This document shows positions 15,243 to 23,306 of a stretch of 35,219 nt of DNA, in pieces (the first letter of the stretch is position 1; every line of letters starts with the position of its first letter). The position numbers were made by a program, and so were the translations under genes. The notes below the pieces were generated by a model. That model searched no databases and was not told the origin of the DNA. It saw nothing but the letters and a program-made list of their open reading frames with translations. Source of the stretch: a virus; the IMG/VR virus record IMGVR_UViG_3300048587_000669, positions 1 through 35,219 of that record; one strand, 5' to 3'.

Positions 15243-15977
15243 ATGTCCATCATTGTTGAGTACCCGCATCACGCCGCCTCGGGCGCGCCTCGGCCGTTGT
15301 CGGCCCAGACCCTCTGGGCGATCGCCGCGCAGGTGCGCCGCCAGGCCATGACCGAGCCTGGTGGATTCGCACTGCCGCTCGCCGCGCTGGTCGCCGCCAC
15401 GCGGACGGTGTCGGCGAATGGCCGGCCCATCATGGTCGCCTGGGAGCTTGACCACCCTGTGCACGATGGCTCCGGGGAGGCGGTGCTCGGCGTCTGCGAG
15501 ACGGACCCCGACATGCCCGGCACGGCGCTGGTCTCCGTGAATGCGCGCATGGTGGCCGGCCGGCCGGACCTGGCGGTGAGCACCGCGGCGCATGAACTGG
15601 GCCATGTGGTGTTCGACGTGCCCGTGGCACTCGGCACGCCGGCGCGGCGCTATCGCTCAGTCACGGCCGGCCCGAGCGCGCTGCTCGATCGGACCACAGC
15701 GGCCTCCGAGCGTCGGGCGAATGAATTTATGGGTGCGCTACTCGCTCCCCCGGTGCAGCTCCACCTCCGCATGCTGGTACACGCGCGATCGGAGCGGCTG
15801 CGCACGGTGCATGCTGCGCATCGGGGTCGGCAGGGCTGCCGCGTGTTGGCATCCGACAACCCGCCCGAGGTAATCGAGGGCGTGGTCGCCGCGCTGGCCG
15901 GCGATTTCGGTGTGTCGGAGCGCTTTATCGCCGTGCGGCTGAGCCGCTACGGCCTGGTGCAAGGAGAGCAACGGTGA
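15243..15977 (+). CDS. ImmA/IrrE-family metallopeptidase
   Basis: 244 aa. HELGH (H117, E118, H121) is the gluzincin zinc site, and ASERRANEF gives the downstream Glu ligand (E156). ImmA/IrrE proteases cleave XRE-type repressors and release prophage or ICE gene expression after DNA damage. The XRE gene immediately follows with a GTGA overlap. The protein order (protease first, repressor second) is the reverse of immR-immA in ICEBs1. The frame is open from 15081, but the first 54 codons cross the predicted promoter. I therefore start at the ATG at 15243. Confidence 0.82.
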   Translation: MSIIVEYPHHAASGAPRPLSAQTLWAIAAQVRRQAMTEPGGFALPLAALVAATRTVSANGRPIMVAWELDHPVHDGSGEAVLGVCETDPDMPGTALVSVNARMVAGRPDLAVSTAAHELGHVVFDVPVALGTPARRYRSVTAGPSALLDRTTAASERRANEFMGALLAPPVQLHLRMLVHARSERLRTVHAAHRGRQGCRVLASDNPPEVIEGVVAALAGDFGVSERFIAVRLSRYGLVQGEQR

Positions 15978-16255
15978 GCTTTGGATCGGTCATCCGCGAG
16001 CGACGGACTGCGCTCGGCATCGGGTTGAACGATTTCGCGGAGCGATTGGAAATCTCGGCGGCCTATTGGTCGCGCATCGAGCGCGACCAGGAGAATCCAC
16101 CCCGCGACGAACTGATCGAGCGTGCTGCTGCCATTCTCGGCGTGCGGATGGACGATCTGTTCGTCGAGGCGCAGCGACTGCCGCCCGACATGCGGAAGGA
16201 TATGGCCAAGGTTGTGCAAGCGTATCGGCGGTTGCGCTTTGTCGGGAAGGGATGA
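15974..16255 (+). CDS. XRE-family transcriptional regulator
   Basis: 93 aa. A classic Cro/CI-type helix-turn-helix runs from about residue 5 to 62: FGSVIRERRTALGIGLNDFAERLEISAAYWSRIERDQENPP then LIERAAAILGV. It is the likely repressor of the divergent operons and the substrate of the upstream ImmA-like protease; both are inferred from family and position. It starts with GTG at 15974, 7 nt after AAGGAG, inside the immA stop. Its own stop overlaps the next gene (ATGA). Confidence 0.88.
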   Translation: MSFGSVIRERRTALGIGLNDFAERLEISAAYWSRIERDQENPPRDELIERAAAILGVRMDDLFVEAQRLPPDMRKDMAKVVQAYRRLRFVGKG

Positions 16256-16941
16256 ATGTCGTGGGCGGCCGAGTTGTGAGGAAGCCGTGCTACGGGCTGG
16301 CCGAGGTCTGTGAACGTTGGGGCGTGAGCGAAAACGACATCGCCAACTTCGCCATCGCTGGCGAACTGACGCTATCGATCGTGGTGGCGCAGCTGCCGCT
16401 GGAAGATGGCAGCGTCGAGGAGGTGGATGACGGACATTTCGTCGACATGCCTGAGCGCCGCTTCCGGTTCAGCGGCACGCTGGACCTTTGGGCGCACGAC
16501 GCCTGGCACGTGATGATGACAGGGACGCACGGAGTGAGCGCATTTCGCGCGGAGCCCGGCACGTACCGTTGCCTCTGGGTACCATCCGACGGGGAGAACC
16601 TATTCGATGTCCCTCGGGAGCGGCTGGTTGTTCGGCATGCCGAGCGGGAGCGATTCGAGGCCGAGCAGGCCACGGCCGTAGTGTCTACGGCACCCGGGCC
16701 AGTCGTCGCCCGAGGTGGCAAGCGCGGGGCGCCGCCGAAATATGACTGGGACGAGTTTTACTGCGAGCTGGCAGTGTCGATGCAGATTGATGGCTTCCCG
16801 GAGAGCCAGGCCGCCATCATTCGGCGAATGATCGAATGGTTCGCGGATCGCAATCAGTATCCGGACCCCAGCACGGTCAAGAAGAAGGTCGCGCTGCTGT
16901 GGCGTCGCTACCACGAGGCCTTGGCGCGCATGCCTGCCTGA
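16252..16941 (+). CDS. hypothetical 229-aa protein with possible HTH
   Basis: No firm family. Near the N-terminus CYGLAEVCERWGVSENDIANFAIAGEL reads like a MerR/excisionase-type helix-turn-helix. The C-terminal part (RGAPPKYDWDEFYCELAVSMQIDGFPESQ...VKKKVALLWRRYHEALAR) resembles a DNA-binding domain seen at the end of alphaproteobacterial prophage proteins. It is co-translated with the XRE gene (ATGA), with GGGAAGGG before the start. It may be a second regulator of lysogeny. The frame open from 16066 overlaps the XRE gene and is ignored. Confidence 0.7.
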   Translation: MNVVGGRVVRKPCYGLAEVCERWGVSENDIANFAIAGELTLSIVVAQLPLEDGSVEEVDDGHFVDMPERRFRFSGTLDLWAHDAWHVMMTGTHGVSAFRAEPGTYRCLWVPSDGENLFDVPRERLVVRHAERERFEAEQATAVVSTAPGPVVARGGKRGAPPKYDWDEFYCELAVSMQIDGFPESQAAIIRRMIEWFADRNQYPDPSTVKKKVALLWRRYHEALARMPA

Positions 16942-16964
16942 TTGGGACGGATCGCGGCGGGGAC

Positions 16965-16981
16965 GGGTAGGGCTAAGTATG
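16965..16981 (+). promoter_or_regulatory. 17-bp start-region motif, copy 2
   Basis: GGGTAGGGCTAAGTATG, identical to the minus-strand copy at 14333-14349, and again ending in a start codon. The proteins that follow the two copies are not alike at their N-termini. Confidence 0.6.
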
Positions 16982-17185
16982 AAGCCATCACCCGTGGGAC
17001 TGAACGCCCACCTCCCGCCGCACCTCCGAGAGGTGTGCAGCATCCTGGCCGCGGGGCTGCTGCGGCTGCGCAGCCGCGCCGCCGAGGAAGCTGCGCGCGA
17101 GGCTGCTGACCGTGGAGAGCGTGGCCTACACTTCCCGGCCCCCCAGCGCCTGGATGCGAACCGGACCAACCGGAGACTCGCATGA
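16979..17185 (+). CDS. small protein before DUF2924
   Basis: 68 aa, unknown. HLPPHLREVCSILAAGLLRLRSRAAEEAAREAADRGE is probably one long helix, and the C-terminus is basic. Similar short genes often precede DUF2924 in alphaproteobacterial recombinase cassettes (recalled). The start has GGGTAGGG at a good distance and the stop overlaps the DUF2924 start (ATGA). A perfect 16-bp GC palindrome at 17062-17077 lies inside the gene and is probably a by-product of codon use. Confidence 0.6.
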   Translation: MKPSPVGLNAHLPPHLREVCSILAAGLLRLRSRAAEEAAREAADRGERGLHFPAPQRLDANRTNRRLA

Positions 17186-17688
17186 CACGCGCCACCAAAC
17201 CTAAAGCCGGCACCCCGCCGGCGCCGACCATCCCCGCCATTCCGCCGGCCGACGTGCTGGGCCGGCTGGCTGCCCTCAAGACCGCCGCCACATCCGACCT
17301 GAAGCAGCAGTGGCGTGAACTCTTCGCCGCCGAACCGCCGCCCTACAACCGGCGCTTCCTGGAGAGCCGCCTGGCTTATCGCGTGCAGGAAATCGCGTAC
17401 GGCGGCTTGAAGCCGGAGACCATCCAGCGCCTCGAGGCCCTGGGCGAGCAGTTGGACGGCGGCAATCCCGTCCTGCGGCGCATCCGCGGCGACGATAAGC
17501 CGATCACCGGCACGCGCCTCATCCGCGAGTACCAGGGCGTCGAGCACAGCGTGACGGTGCTACACGACGGGTACGAATATCAGGGCCGCCCCTACCAGTC
17601 GCTCTCCTCCATCGCCCGCGCCATCACCGGCACGCGCTGGAATGGCTGGCTGTTCTTTGGCCTCAAGAACCGGAGGGGCACCGCATGA
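17182..17688 (+). CDS. DUF2924 protein, recombinase partner
   Basis: 168 aa. A Pro-rich N-terminus is followed by the DUF2924 core: LKQQWRELFAAEPPPYNRRFLESRLAYRVQE, then TGTRLIREYQGVEHSVTVL and a C-terminal SLSSIARAITGTRWNGWLFFGL. DUF2924 genes nearly always sit directly before a serine recombinase in alphaproteobacterial prophages and islands; their exact role is not known to me. A DNA-binding accessory factor is a reasonable guess. It has ATGA overlaps on both sides. Confidence 0.88.
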   Translation: MTRATKPKAGTPPAPTIPAIPPADVLGRLAALKTAATSDLKQQWRELFAAEPPPYNRRFLESRLAYRVQEIAYGGLKPETIQRLEALGEQLDGGNPVLRRIRGDDKPITGTRLIREYQGVEHSVTVLHDGYEYQGRPYQSLSSIARAITGTRWNGWLFFGLKNRRGTA

Positions 17689-19034
17689 AGCGCAAGCCGA
17701 CCGCCGAAGCCGCGATGCCGGCCACGGTGCGGAAGATCCGAGCCGCCGTGTACACGCGCAAGTCGAGCGAGGAAGGGCTCGACATGGAGTTCAACTCGCT
17801 CGATGCGCAGCGCGAGGCCTGCGAGGCCTACATCACCAGCCAGCGGTCGGAGGGCTGGGTGCTGGTGCCGGACCGCTATGATGATGGCGGCGTATCTGGC
17901 GGCACTCTGGAGCGGCCAGCATTGCGCCGCATGCTGGCGGATATCGAGCGCGGCCGCCTCGATGTTATCGTCTGCTATAAACTGGACAGGCTGTCCCGCG
18001 CGCTGATGGATTTCGCCAAGCTGGTTGAAGTGTTCGATGCGAATAATGTAACTTTCGTTTCAATTACTCAATCTTTTAATACAACCACCAGCATGGGACG
18101 GCTGACGCTGAATATTCTGCTCAGCTTTGCACAGTTTGAGCGCGAATTAATTGGTGAGCGTATCCGCGACAAGGTCGCGGCGTCGCGTGCGCGCGGGATC
18201 TGGATGGGAGGCTTCGTGCCGCTCGGCTACGACGCGCGCGATCGCAAGCTGCTGGTGAATGAGGCCGAGGCGGCACTGGTGCGACGGATCTTCGAAGGCT
18301 TCATCGAGACGGAATCCGGCACGAAGCTGGTCACCATGCTCCGGGCGGAGGGCGCCACCACGAAGCGGGGCCGCGCATTTACGAAGAGCGACACCTATCG
18401 GGTGCTGAGCAACCGGACCTATCTCGGCGAGGCGATGCACAAAGGGAAGTCGCATCCCGGCGAGCATGCCGCCATCGTGCCGCAGGCGATGTGGGACGCG
18501 GCCCACGCCCTGCTGACGATCAGCCCGAGGACCCGCGCGAATCGCACGCGCTGCCAGACGCCCTCGCTGCTGCGCGGGCTGATCTTTGGTGAGGATGGCC
18601 GCGCTATGTCGCCGACCCACGCGCGGGGGCGCCGCGGCCAGCAGTACCGCTACTATGTCAGCCAGTCGGTGCTGAAGGGCAGCGCCGCGGACGGGCCGGC
18701 CATTGCGCGCATTTCGGCGGCAGAGATTGAGGGCGCGGTCATCGCGCAGGTCCGCGGGCTGCTGCGCCAGCCGGAGGTGGTGCTGGGCGCCTGGCGCGCC
18801 GCACGTGCCTCTGCGCCCGACATGACGGAGGACGAGGCGCGCCTTGCTCTGGAGCGCCTCGACCCGCTGTGGGAGGAGCTGTTCCCCGCGGAGCAGGCGC
18901 GGATTATCCGCCTCCTGGTCGACCGGGTGGACATAGGCGTCGGCGGCGCCGACGTGCGGCTCAAGCTCGAAGGGCTGGCCAGCCTTGCGCGGGACCTGGC
19001 CACGCCCGCTGAACCTACGAGGGCTGCGGCATGA
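17685..19034 (+). CDS. large serine recombinase (site-specific integrase)
   Basis: 449 aa. The resolvase domain begins at AAVYTRKSS, with S27 the likely nucleophile (Y-x-R-x-S), and continues through DRYDDGGVSGGTLERPALRRML and YKLDRLSRA. The recombinase domain follows (GFVPLGYDARDRKLLVNEAEA...VRRIFE). The zinc-ribbon region (LLRGLIFGEDGRAMSPTHARGRRG) has none of the usual cysteines, so it would not bind zinc in the standard way. The enzyme would integrate or excise this element; tRNA-Ser at the right edge is a candidate landmark. Codons about 112-160 are strikingly AT-rich compared with the rest. Confidence 0.9.
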   Translation: MKRKPTAEAAMPATVRKIRAAVYTRKSSEEGLDMEFNSLDAQREACEAYITSQRSEGWVLVPDRYDDGGVSGGTLERPALRRMLADIERGRLDVIVCYKLDRLSRALMDFAKLVEVFDANNVTFVSITQSFNTTTSMGRLTLNILLSFAQFERELIGERIRDKVAASRARGIWMGGFVPLGYDARDRKLLVNEAEAALVRRIFEGFIETESGTKLVTMLRAEGATTKRGRAFTKSDTYRVLSNRTYLGEAMHKGKSHPGEHAAIVPQAMWDAAHALLTISPRTRANRTRCQTPSLLRGLIFGEDGRAMSPTHARGRRGQQYRYYVSQSVLKGSAADGPAIARISAAEIEGAVIAQVRGLLRQPEVVLGAWRAARASAPDMTEDEARLALERLDPLWEELFPAEQARIIRLLVDRVDIGVGGADVRLKLEGLASLARDLATPAEPTRAAA

Positions 19035-19573
19035 CCGGCGCCGCGCAGATGCTGACCGTCCGGGTGCCGCTGGCGATCCGGAAGCCGCGGGGCGGGCGGA
19101 AGCTGATCCTCACGCCGAGCGGCACCACGAACCGGAGCCCCTCGGCTGCGGACACCACGTTGGTCAAGGCGCTCGCCAGGGCGTTCCGCTGGCGGCGGAT
19201 GATGGAGACGGGCCGCTACGGCACGATCGACGAACTGGCGGCCGCCGAGAAGATCAACTCGTCCTATGTGTCGCGGCTGCTCCGCCTCACGCTGCTGGCG
19301 CCCGACATCGTCGAGGCAATCCTGAACGGGCGGCAGTCGGAGGGTATCACGCTGCCGGGGCTGATGGAGCCGTTTCCGGTAGAGTGGACCCTGCAGCGAA
19401 GGGCATGTGCGCCAGGAAAGCGCGCGAACGCCACAGTTTGTGAAGACGGCGGCTCAGCTGCCTTGGTCCCAACATCCGAGATGTCGCTCAAAGCCCCAGG
19501 AAATCTGCAAAACGGGGCGACAAATCGCGGCACGGCGGGTAGGATTCGCTCCGCCCCGCTGGAACAACCGTAG
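19031..19573 (+). CDS. HTH protein after the recombinase, C-terminus probably altered
   Basis: 180 aa. Residues 1-120 look genuine: a beta start (MLTVRVPLAIRKPRGGRKLI), then KALARAFRWRRMMETG and a KorB/ParB-like helix-turn-helix (DELAAAEKINSSYVSRLLRLTLLAPDIVEAILNGRQ), ending in LPGLMEPFPVEW. The last 60 residues are low in structure and rich in Ala, Asn, Gly and Thr, unlike the normal end of these proteins, which I recall as 120-140 aa. The frame probably runs into foreign sequence at an old insertion boundary. The stop codon overlaps the ribosome site of the next gene. Confidence 0.7.
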   Translation: MTGAAQMLTVRVPLAIRKPRGGRKLILTPSGTTNRSPSAADTTLVKALARAFRWRRMMETGRYGTIDELAAAEKINSSYVSRLLRLTLLAPDIVEAILNGRQSEGITLPGLMEPFPVEWTLQRRACAPGKRANATVCEDGGSAALVPTSEMSLKAPGNLQNGATNRGTAGRIRSAPLEQP

Positions 19574-19585
19574 GGGGCATGGAAA

Positions 19586-20662
19586 GTGATGGCTCGCAGC
19601 GACCTCCTTGTTTCAATTGTTCGCGCAGCGGCTACCGGCGATCGGCAGACGCTGAAGTCGGCCGCGGAGGCGCTGGCCGCCGATGAGCGAGCCAAGAAGC
19701 ATCATATTTTGGCCGATAGGCTTCAGCGCGCGCTGTCCGCTGTGCCGGTCACGCCGCCCCCACTGACGACGTCGAGCAGCAGCGGACCGACTTCGGGACG
19801 GGAAGCGATCTTAGAGGTCCAGCCTAGGACTCGTCTCGACGACCTGCTTCTCCCGCTGCCGGTCCGTGAGCTTGGCCGCCAACTTGTAGAAGAGCATTCC
19901 AGGGCGGACGTGCTCAGGGCGCACGGCTACGAACCCAGACATCGCGTACTATTGTCGGGTCCGCCCGGTAATGGGAAGACGTCTTTTGCCGAAGCTATTG
20001 CTGAAGCTCTTTCGCTTCCTTTTTTTGTTGTTCGATACGACTCCCTTATTGGTAGCTATCTGGGAGAAACAAACGTCCGACTTCGGAATTTGTTCGATTA
20101 CATTCGAACACAACCCAGCATTTTATTCTTCGATGAGTTCGATGCGATAGGTAAAGAGCGGGGAGACACGCATGAAACCGGCGAGATCAAGCGGGTCGTC
20201 TCGTTTCTTTTGATGCAACTAGATCAACTTCCCAGTTATGTTATTGTTATAGCCGCCACCAATCATGCAGAACTACTTGATCGGGCTGTTTGGCGTCGAT
20301 TCCAGATGAGGTTGTCCTTTCCTGCTCCGGATAGAAAGCAAGTTGAGGTGTTCCTCGAACGCATCGTATCGGGCTGGCCATCTGCGCCGCGGCACTCGGC
20401 TCAAAGAATGGCGAGCCGACTTGGCCCCGTGAGCTATGCCGAAGCGCTTGATTTCTGTCACAATGTGCGGCGCCGTCAAATACTCGGTCTTGGAGAAGTG
20501 AAAATCGATGATGCGGTCGAGACTGAACTGGGGCTTTGGTCGTCGCGTGTCCGACCCGAGGCGCTGAATGGCGAGCGATCCGACCAAGCCGCTTCTAAAA
20601 CTGGCGCCTCAGCCGGCTCGCGACAGACCCGTAGGCAGGCAAAGGACGGTACCGAAGCCTAA
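19586..20662 (+). CDS. ietA: AAA+ ATPase, IetA-like
   Basis: 358 aa. An N-terminal helical region is followed by an AAA+ domain. Walker A is GPPGNGKT (G125-T132), the pore-loop-like segment is YDSLIGSYLGET, and Walker B is LFFDEF (D183, E184). Sensor 1 is AATNHAELLD, and arginines lie at AVWRRF. A basic, disordered tail ends the protein. FtsH/Cdc48-like ATPases paired with a subtilase are the IetA-IetS arrangement, first described on an Agrobacterium Ti plasmid as a stability/toxin-antitoxin pair and later listed among antiphage systems (recalled). The start is GTG at 19586 or ATG at 19589. AGGGGG at 19572-19577 favours the GTG. The gene is AT-richer than its neighbours, so it has a separate origin. 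Confidence 0.82.
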   Translation: MMARSDLLVSIVRAAATGDRQTLKSAAEALAADERAKKHHILADRLQRALSAVPVTPPPLTTSSSSGPTSGREAILEVQPRTRLDDLLLPLPVRELGRQLVEEHSRADVLRAHGYEPRHRVLLSGPPGNGKTSFAEAIAEALSLPFFVVRYDSLIGSYLGETNVRLRNLFDYIRTQPSILFFDEFDAIGKERGDTHETGEIKRVVSFLLMQLDQLPSYVIVIAATNHAELLDRAVWRRFQMRLSFPAPDRKQVEVFLERIVSGWPSAPRHSAQRMASRLGPVSYAEALDFCHNVRRRQILGLGEVKIDDAVETELGLWSSRVRPEALNGERSDQAASKTGASAGSRQTRRQAKDGTEA

Positions 20663-23090
20663 CGCCTTTCCACAAGGGCGCCAGACCGCTGCCTTTTCAC
20701 CGAAGTTCGATCGCCTAGCGCAGGTCCTAGAGCGCGACTCCACTGGCCTTGAACTGAGGGCAGACGCAACGGCCCTGGCTCCCGAGCGTCTGCTCGTGTT
20801 CGAGGTGCGAGGCAGCGTCGGGCAGTTCGCCGCGGCAGTGCGACGCGTGCCGGGCTTGGAACTCGTTGACGAAGAGGAATTGGAAGGGGACGGTCAGGAC
20901 GACGCTCCCGTTGCGTACTTGATGGTGCCCGATGTCAGGGCGCTTGGTGACTTACTTTCCTTATGGCGCCGGTGGACGGCTGATCAGCTTCGCCATGGGG
21001 AGACCCCGTGGAGAGATGTTTTTTCGCTCCTGCGAGATCTGCGACCGTGGGGCGCAGCCGATCGGGTTCAATCTCGTGAGTCAGACATTTTGACTGAAGA
21101 GATTGCCGGCCGTAGCCAAGATGATCGCGTGAAGCTTGAAATCGAGCTCGTCTACAGATCTGGCGATCAAGTCGGTATCGCCCGAGAAAATGAAGTTCTC
21201 ACTGCTGTTCTGGCTTGGGGCGGACGATTGATATCTAGATGCCGAATCGATTCTATCGCTTATCACGCAATTCTGGCTGAACTTCCAGTCCACGCTGTGC
21301 GTGCTATTATTGACCGCAATCCCACAAGCATTGTGTCATTGGATCCTGTGATGCATATCCGACCGCAAAGCATCGCGAGCTCCATTGATATTGCAGACGC
21401 CGATGACGCGGGAAGCACACCAGGTGCTCGAACTCTTGCAGAGCCAATTCTGGCCCTTCTCGACGGCGTGCCGATCGCGGCCCACCCACTGCTTGCAGAG
21501 CACCTGGTGGTTGATGATCAGTTTGGGTTGGAGCCCGAATCGCCTGTTGCGAACCGTGTCCATGGAACCGCGATGGCTTCGCTGATCGTACACGGAGATC
21601 GCAATCGGGCAGAGGCGCCACTACCGAGGCGGGTGCATGTAGTGCCGGTAATGGGCGCCCAGGACTGCTTTCCGGACGACCGGCTTATTGTGGACATCAT
21701 TTTCCGCGCGGTGGTAGCAATGCGCGAGGGCGCCAATGCAACAGCGCCGCATGTCCTCATCGTCAATTTGTCGCTCGGAAATGCGCGCCGACCGTTTCAC
21801 GGGCAAATATCGGCATGGGCGAGATTGATAGATCGTCTATCATATCAATACGGAATTTTGTTTATTGTCAGCGCTGGAAATTGCACAGATCCGTTTCCCA
21901 TTACCGCATACGCAAACAGTATTCAGTTTGAAGACGCACCATCTGCTCATCGGTCTGCGGAAACGCTGCGCGCAGTTGCTGCGCTCGTCGCGGACCGGCG
22001 CCTATTTTCACCAGCGGAGACCGTAAACGGTATTACTGTTGGCGCAGCCAATATCGACGCGGTTCCTGTAGCCGACCGCGTAGTAGCAAGATCGATCGTC
22101 AATCCGTATTTAGAGCAGCGCATGGCCAACCCGTCGAGCGCACTCGGACCCGGCTTTGCGCGTTCTGTAAAGCCCGACATCCTTATGCCCGGTGCGCGCG
22201 AACATCTTCGAATGGTCAGCAGCAACCCGCATATAGAGGTCAGGCCGTCTGGCCCCGCCCGTTCGGCCGGCCTGAAGGTTGCCGGACCACCGCAAGCAGG
22301 GCGCGAGAACGTCGAAAGTTACACAAACGGCACGAGTGGAGCAGCTGCACTCGCATCGCGGACCTGCCATCGCATTCATGATGCGCTTGAGGCAGCCTAC
22401 GGCGCTGACTTCGTTCGCCTACCCCACGTCCAGCGCGCGGTCCTGATCAAGGCGTTGCTCGCCCATCCGGCGAGTTGGCCCGACGAGGCCGCCACACTCA
22501 TTCGCACAACGATCGGTCCGCCCGAAGGCAAGTATCACACGCGACAAAAGGACAATATCCGGAGATTCCTCGGGTTCGGCATCGTCGATGCTGACGATGC
22601 GGTGGCTTGCGCCGCCGATCGAGCAACATTCTGGGCAACAGGGACGCTCGAAGCTAACAAAGTCTGCAATATCGACGTGCCGCTGCCGGTAGCGATGGGG
22701 GGAAGGGCATCGTCTCATTCGCTTTCAGCTACTTTGGCCTGGTTCACTCCCATCTCACCGGGCCGCAGGAGCTACAGGGCCGTCCGTCTGAAGCTTCTTG
22801 AGCCTGATGGCCTAGCCGACTTGAGCGTGAGTGCGCATTCCAATCAGCCGGACGGCAACCAGACAAATCGTGGCACCCTTTTCAACAGGTGCTGGACTGG
22901 GGATAGCGCTGCCGTGATTAGCCCGAGCATGTCGATCAAGTTGACTGTGCAACGTGATCCTGATCAGGGCGAGGCGATCGACGAGGCCATCCCCTTCGGC
23001 TTTGCGGTGACCCTGGCAATGCCAGGAGCCATCCAAATTTATGAGCAGGTCCGGCAGCGGCTCGCGATCGTCCCGCGCGCTCCAGCGTGA
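20568..23090 (+). CDS. ietS: subtilisin-like serine protease, IetS-like
   Basis: 840 aa. A basic N-terminus (KPLLKLAPQPARDRP) leads into a long N-domain. The peptidase S8 triad is D299 (ALLDGVP), H332 (VHGTAMASL) and S590 (NGTSGAAAL). N438 (VSAGN) is the oxyanion residue. The C-terminal 200 residues form a beta-rich domain. There is no signal peptide, so it acts in the cytoplasm. In IetAS the protease is the toxic arm and the AAA ATPase its control partner. The start lies 95 nt inside ietA, an unusually long out-of-frame overlap. It is kept because the N-terminal motif fits the family and no later start is good. Confidence 0.85.
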   Translation: MASDPTKPLLKLAPQPARDRPVGRQRTVPKPNAFPQGRQTAAFSPKFDRLAQVLERDSTGLELRADATALAPERLLVFEVRGSVGQFAAAVRRVPGLELVDEEELEGDGQDDAPVAYLMVPDVRALGDLLSLWRRWTADQLRHGETPWRDVFSLLRDLRPWGAADRVQSRESDILTEEIAGRSQDDRVKLEIELVYRSGDQVGIARENEVLTAVLAWGGRLISRCRIDSIAYHAILAELPVHAVRAIIDRNPTSIVSLDPVMHIRPQSIASSIDIADADDAGSTPGARTLAEPILALLDGVPIAAHPLLAEHLVVDDQFGLEPESPVANRVHGTAMASLIVHGDRNRAEAPLPRRVHVVPVMGAQDCFPDDRLIVDIIFRAVVAMREGANATAPHVLIVNLSLGNARRPFHGQISAWARLIDRLSYQYGILFIVSAGNCTDPFPITAYANSIQFEDAPSAHRSAETLRAVAALVADRRLFSPAETVNGITVGAANIDAVPVADRVVARSIVNPYLEQRMANPSSALGPGFARSVKPDILMPGAREHLRMVSSNPHIEVRPSGPARSAGLKVAGPPQAGRENVESYTNGTSGAAALASRTCHRIHDALEAAYGADFVRLPHVQRAVLIKALLAHPASWPDEAATLIRTTIGPPEGKYHTRQKDNIRRFLGFGIVDADDAVACAADRATFWATGTLEANKVCNIDVPLPVAMGGRASSHSLSATLAWFTPISPGRRSYRAVRLKLLEPDGLADLSVSAHSNQPDGNQTNRGTLFNRCWTGDSAAVISPSMSIKLTVQRDPDQGEAIDEAIPFGFAVTLAMPGAIQIYEQVRQRLAIVPRAPA

Positions 23091-23094
23091 TCTA

Positions 23095-23141
23095 CGCTTG
23101 CGGATGGCGTCCCGGGTCATCGTGCTGGGGATCTGCAAGCG
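23095..23141 (+). terminator. hairpin after ietS
   Basis: CGCTTGCGGAT (23095-23105) pairs with ATCTGCAAGCG (23131-23141) over 11 positions including one G-T pair, with a 25-nt loop. It begins 4 bp after the ietS stop. No T-run follows, so it may be an attenuating or protective stem rather than a classical terminator. The rest of the 216-bp gap to the next gene shows no clear promoter. Confidence 0.4.
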
Positions 23142-23306
23142 AAACCAGATCGCAGATATGCCAGGCCTTTATTTCGTTATCCGCGATCTCGACCGCTGAT
23201 AGCTGCCTCCGGTATGTTACTTATCGAGGGCGTGCGACGTAGGCCCAACGGGAAAGTGGCATCCCGGCGAACTAGTACTACAACCGGCACGGGGGATTTG
23301 AAGGTC

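Noticed and set aside
17062-17077. Perfect 16-bp palindrome GCGGCTGCGCAGCCGC
   Set aside because: Lies inside a coding gene in very GC-rich sequence and is explained by Arg/Leu codons; no partner copy noticed.
23214-23306. Upstream start for the DUF499 protein
   Set aside because: The added 31 residues are basic and Thr-rich with no family resemblance, and the ATG at 23307 has better upstream purines; left as an alternative only.
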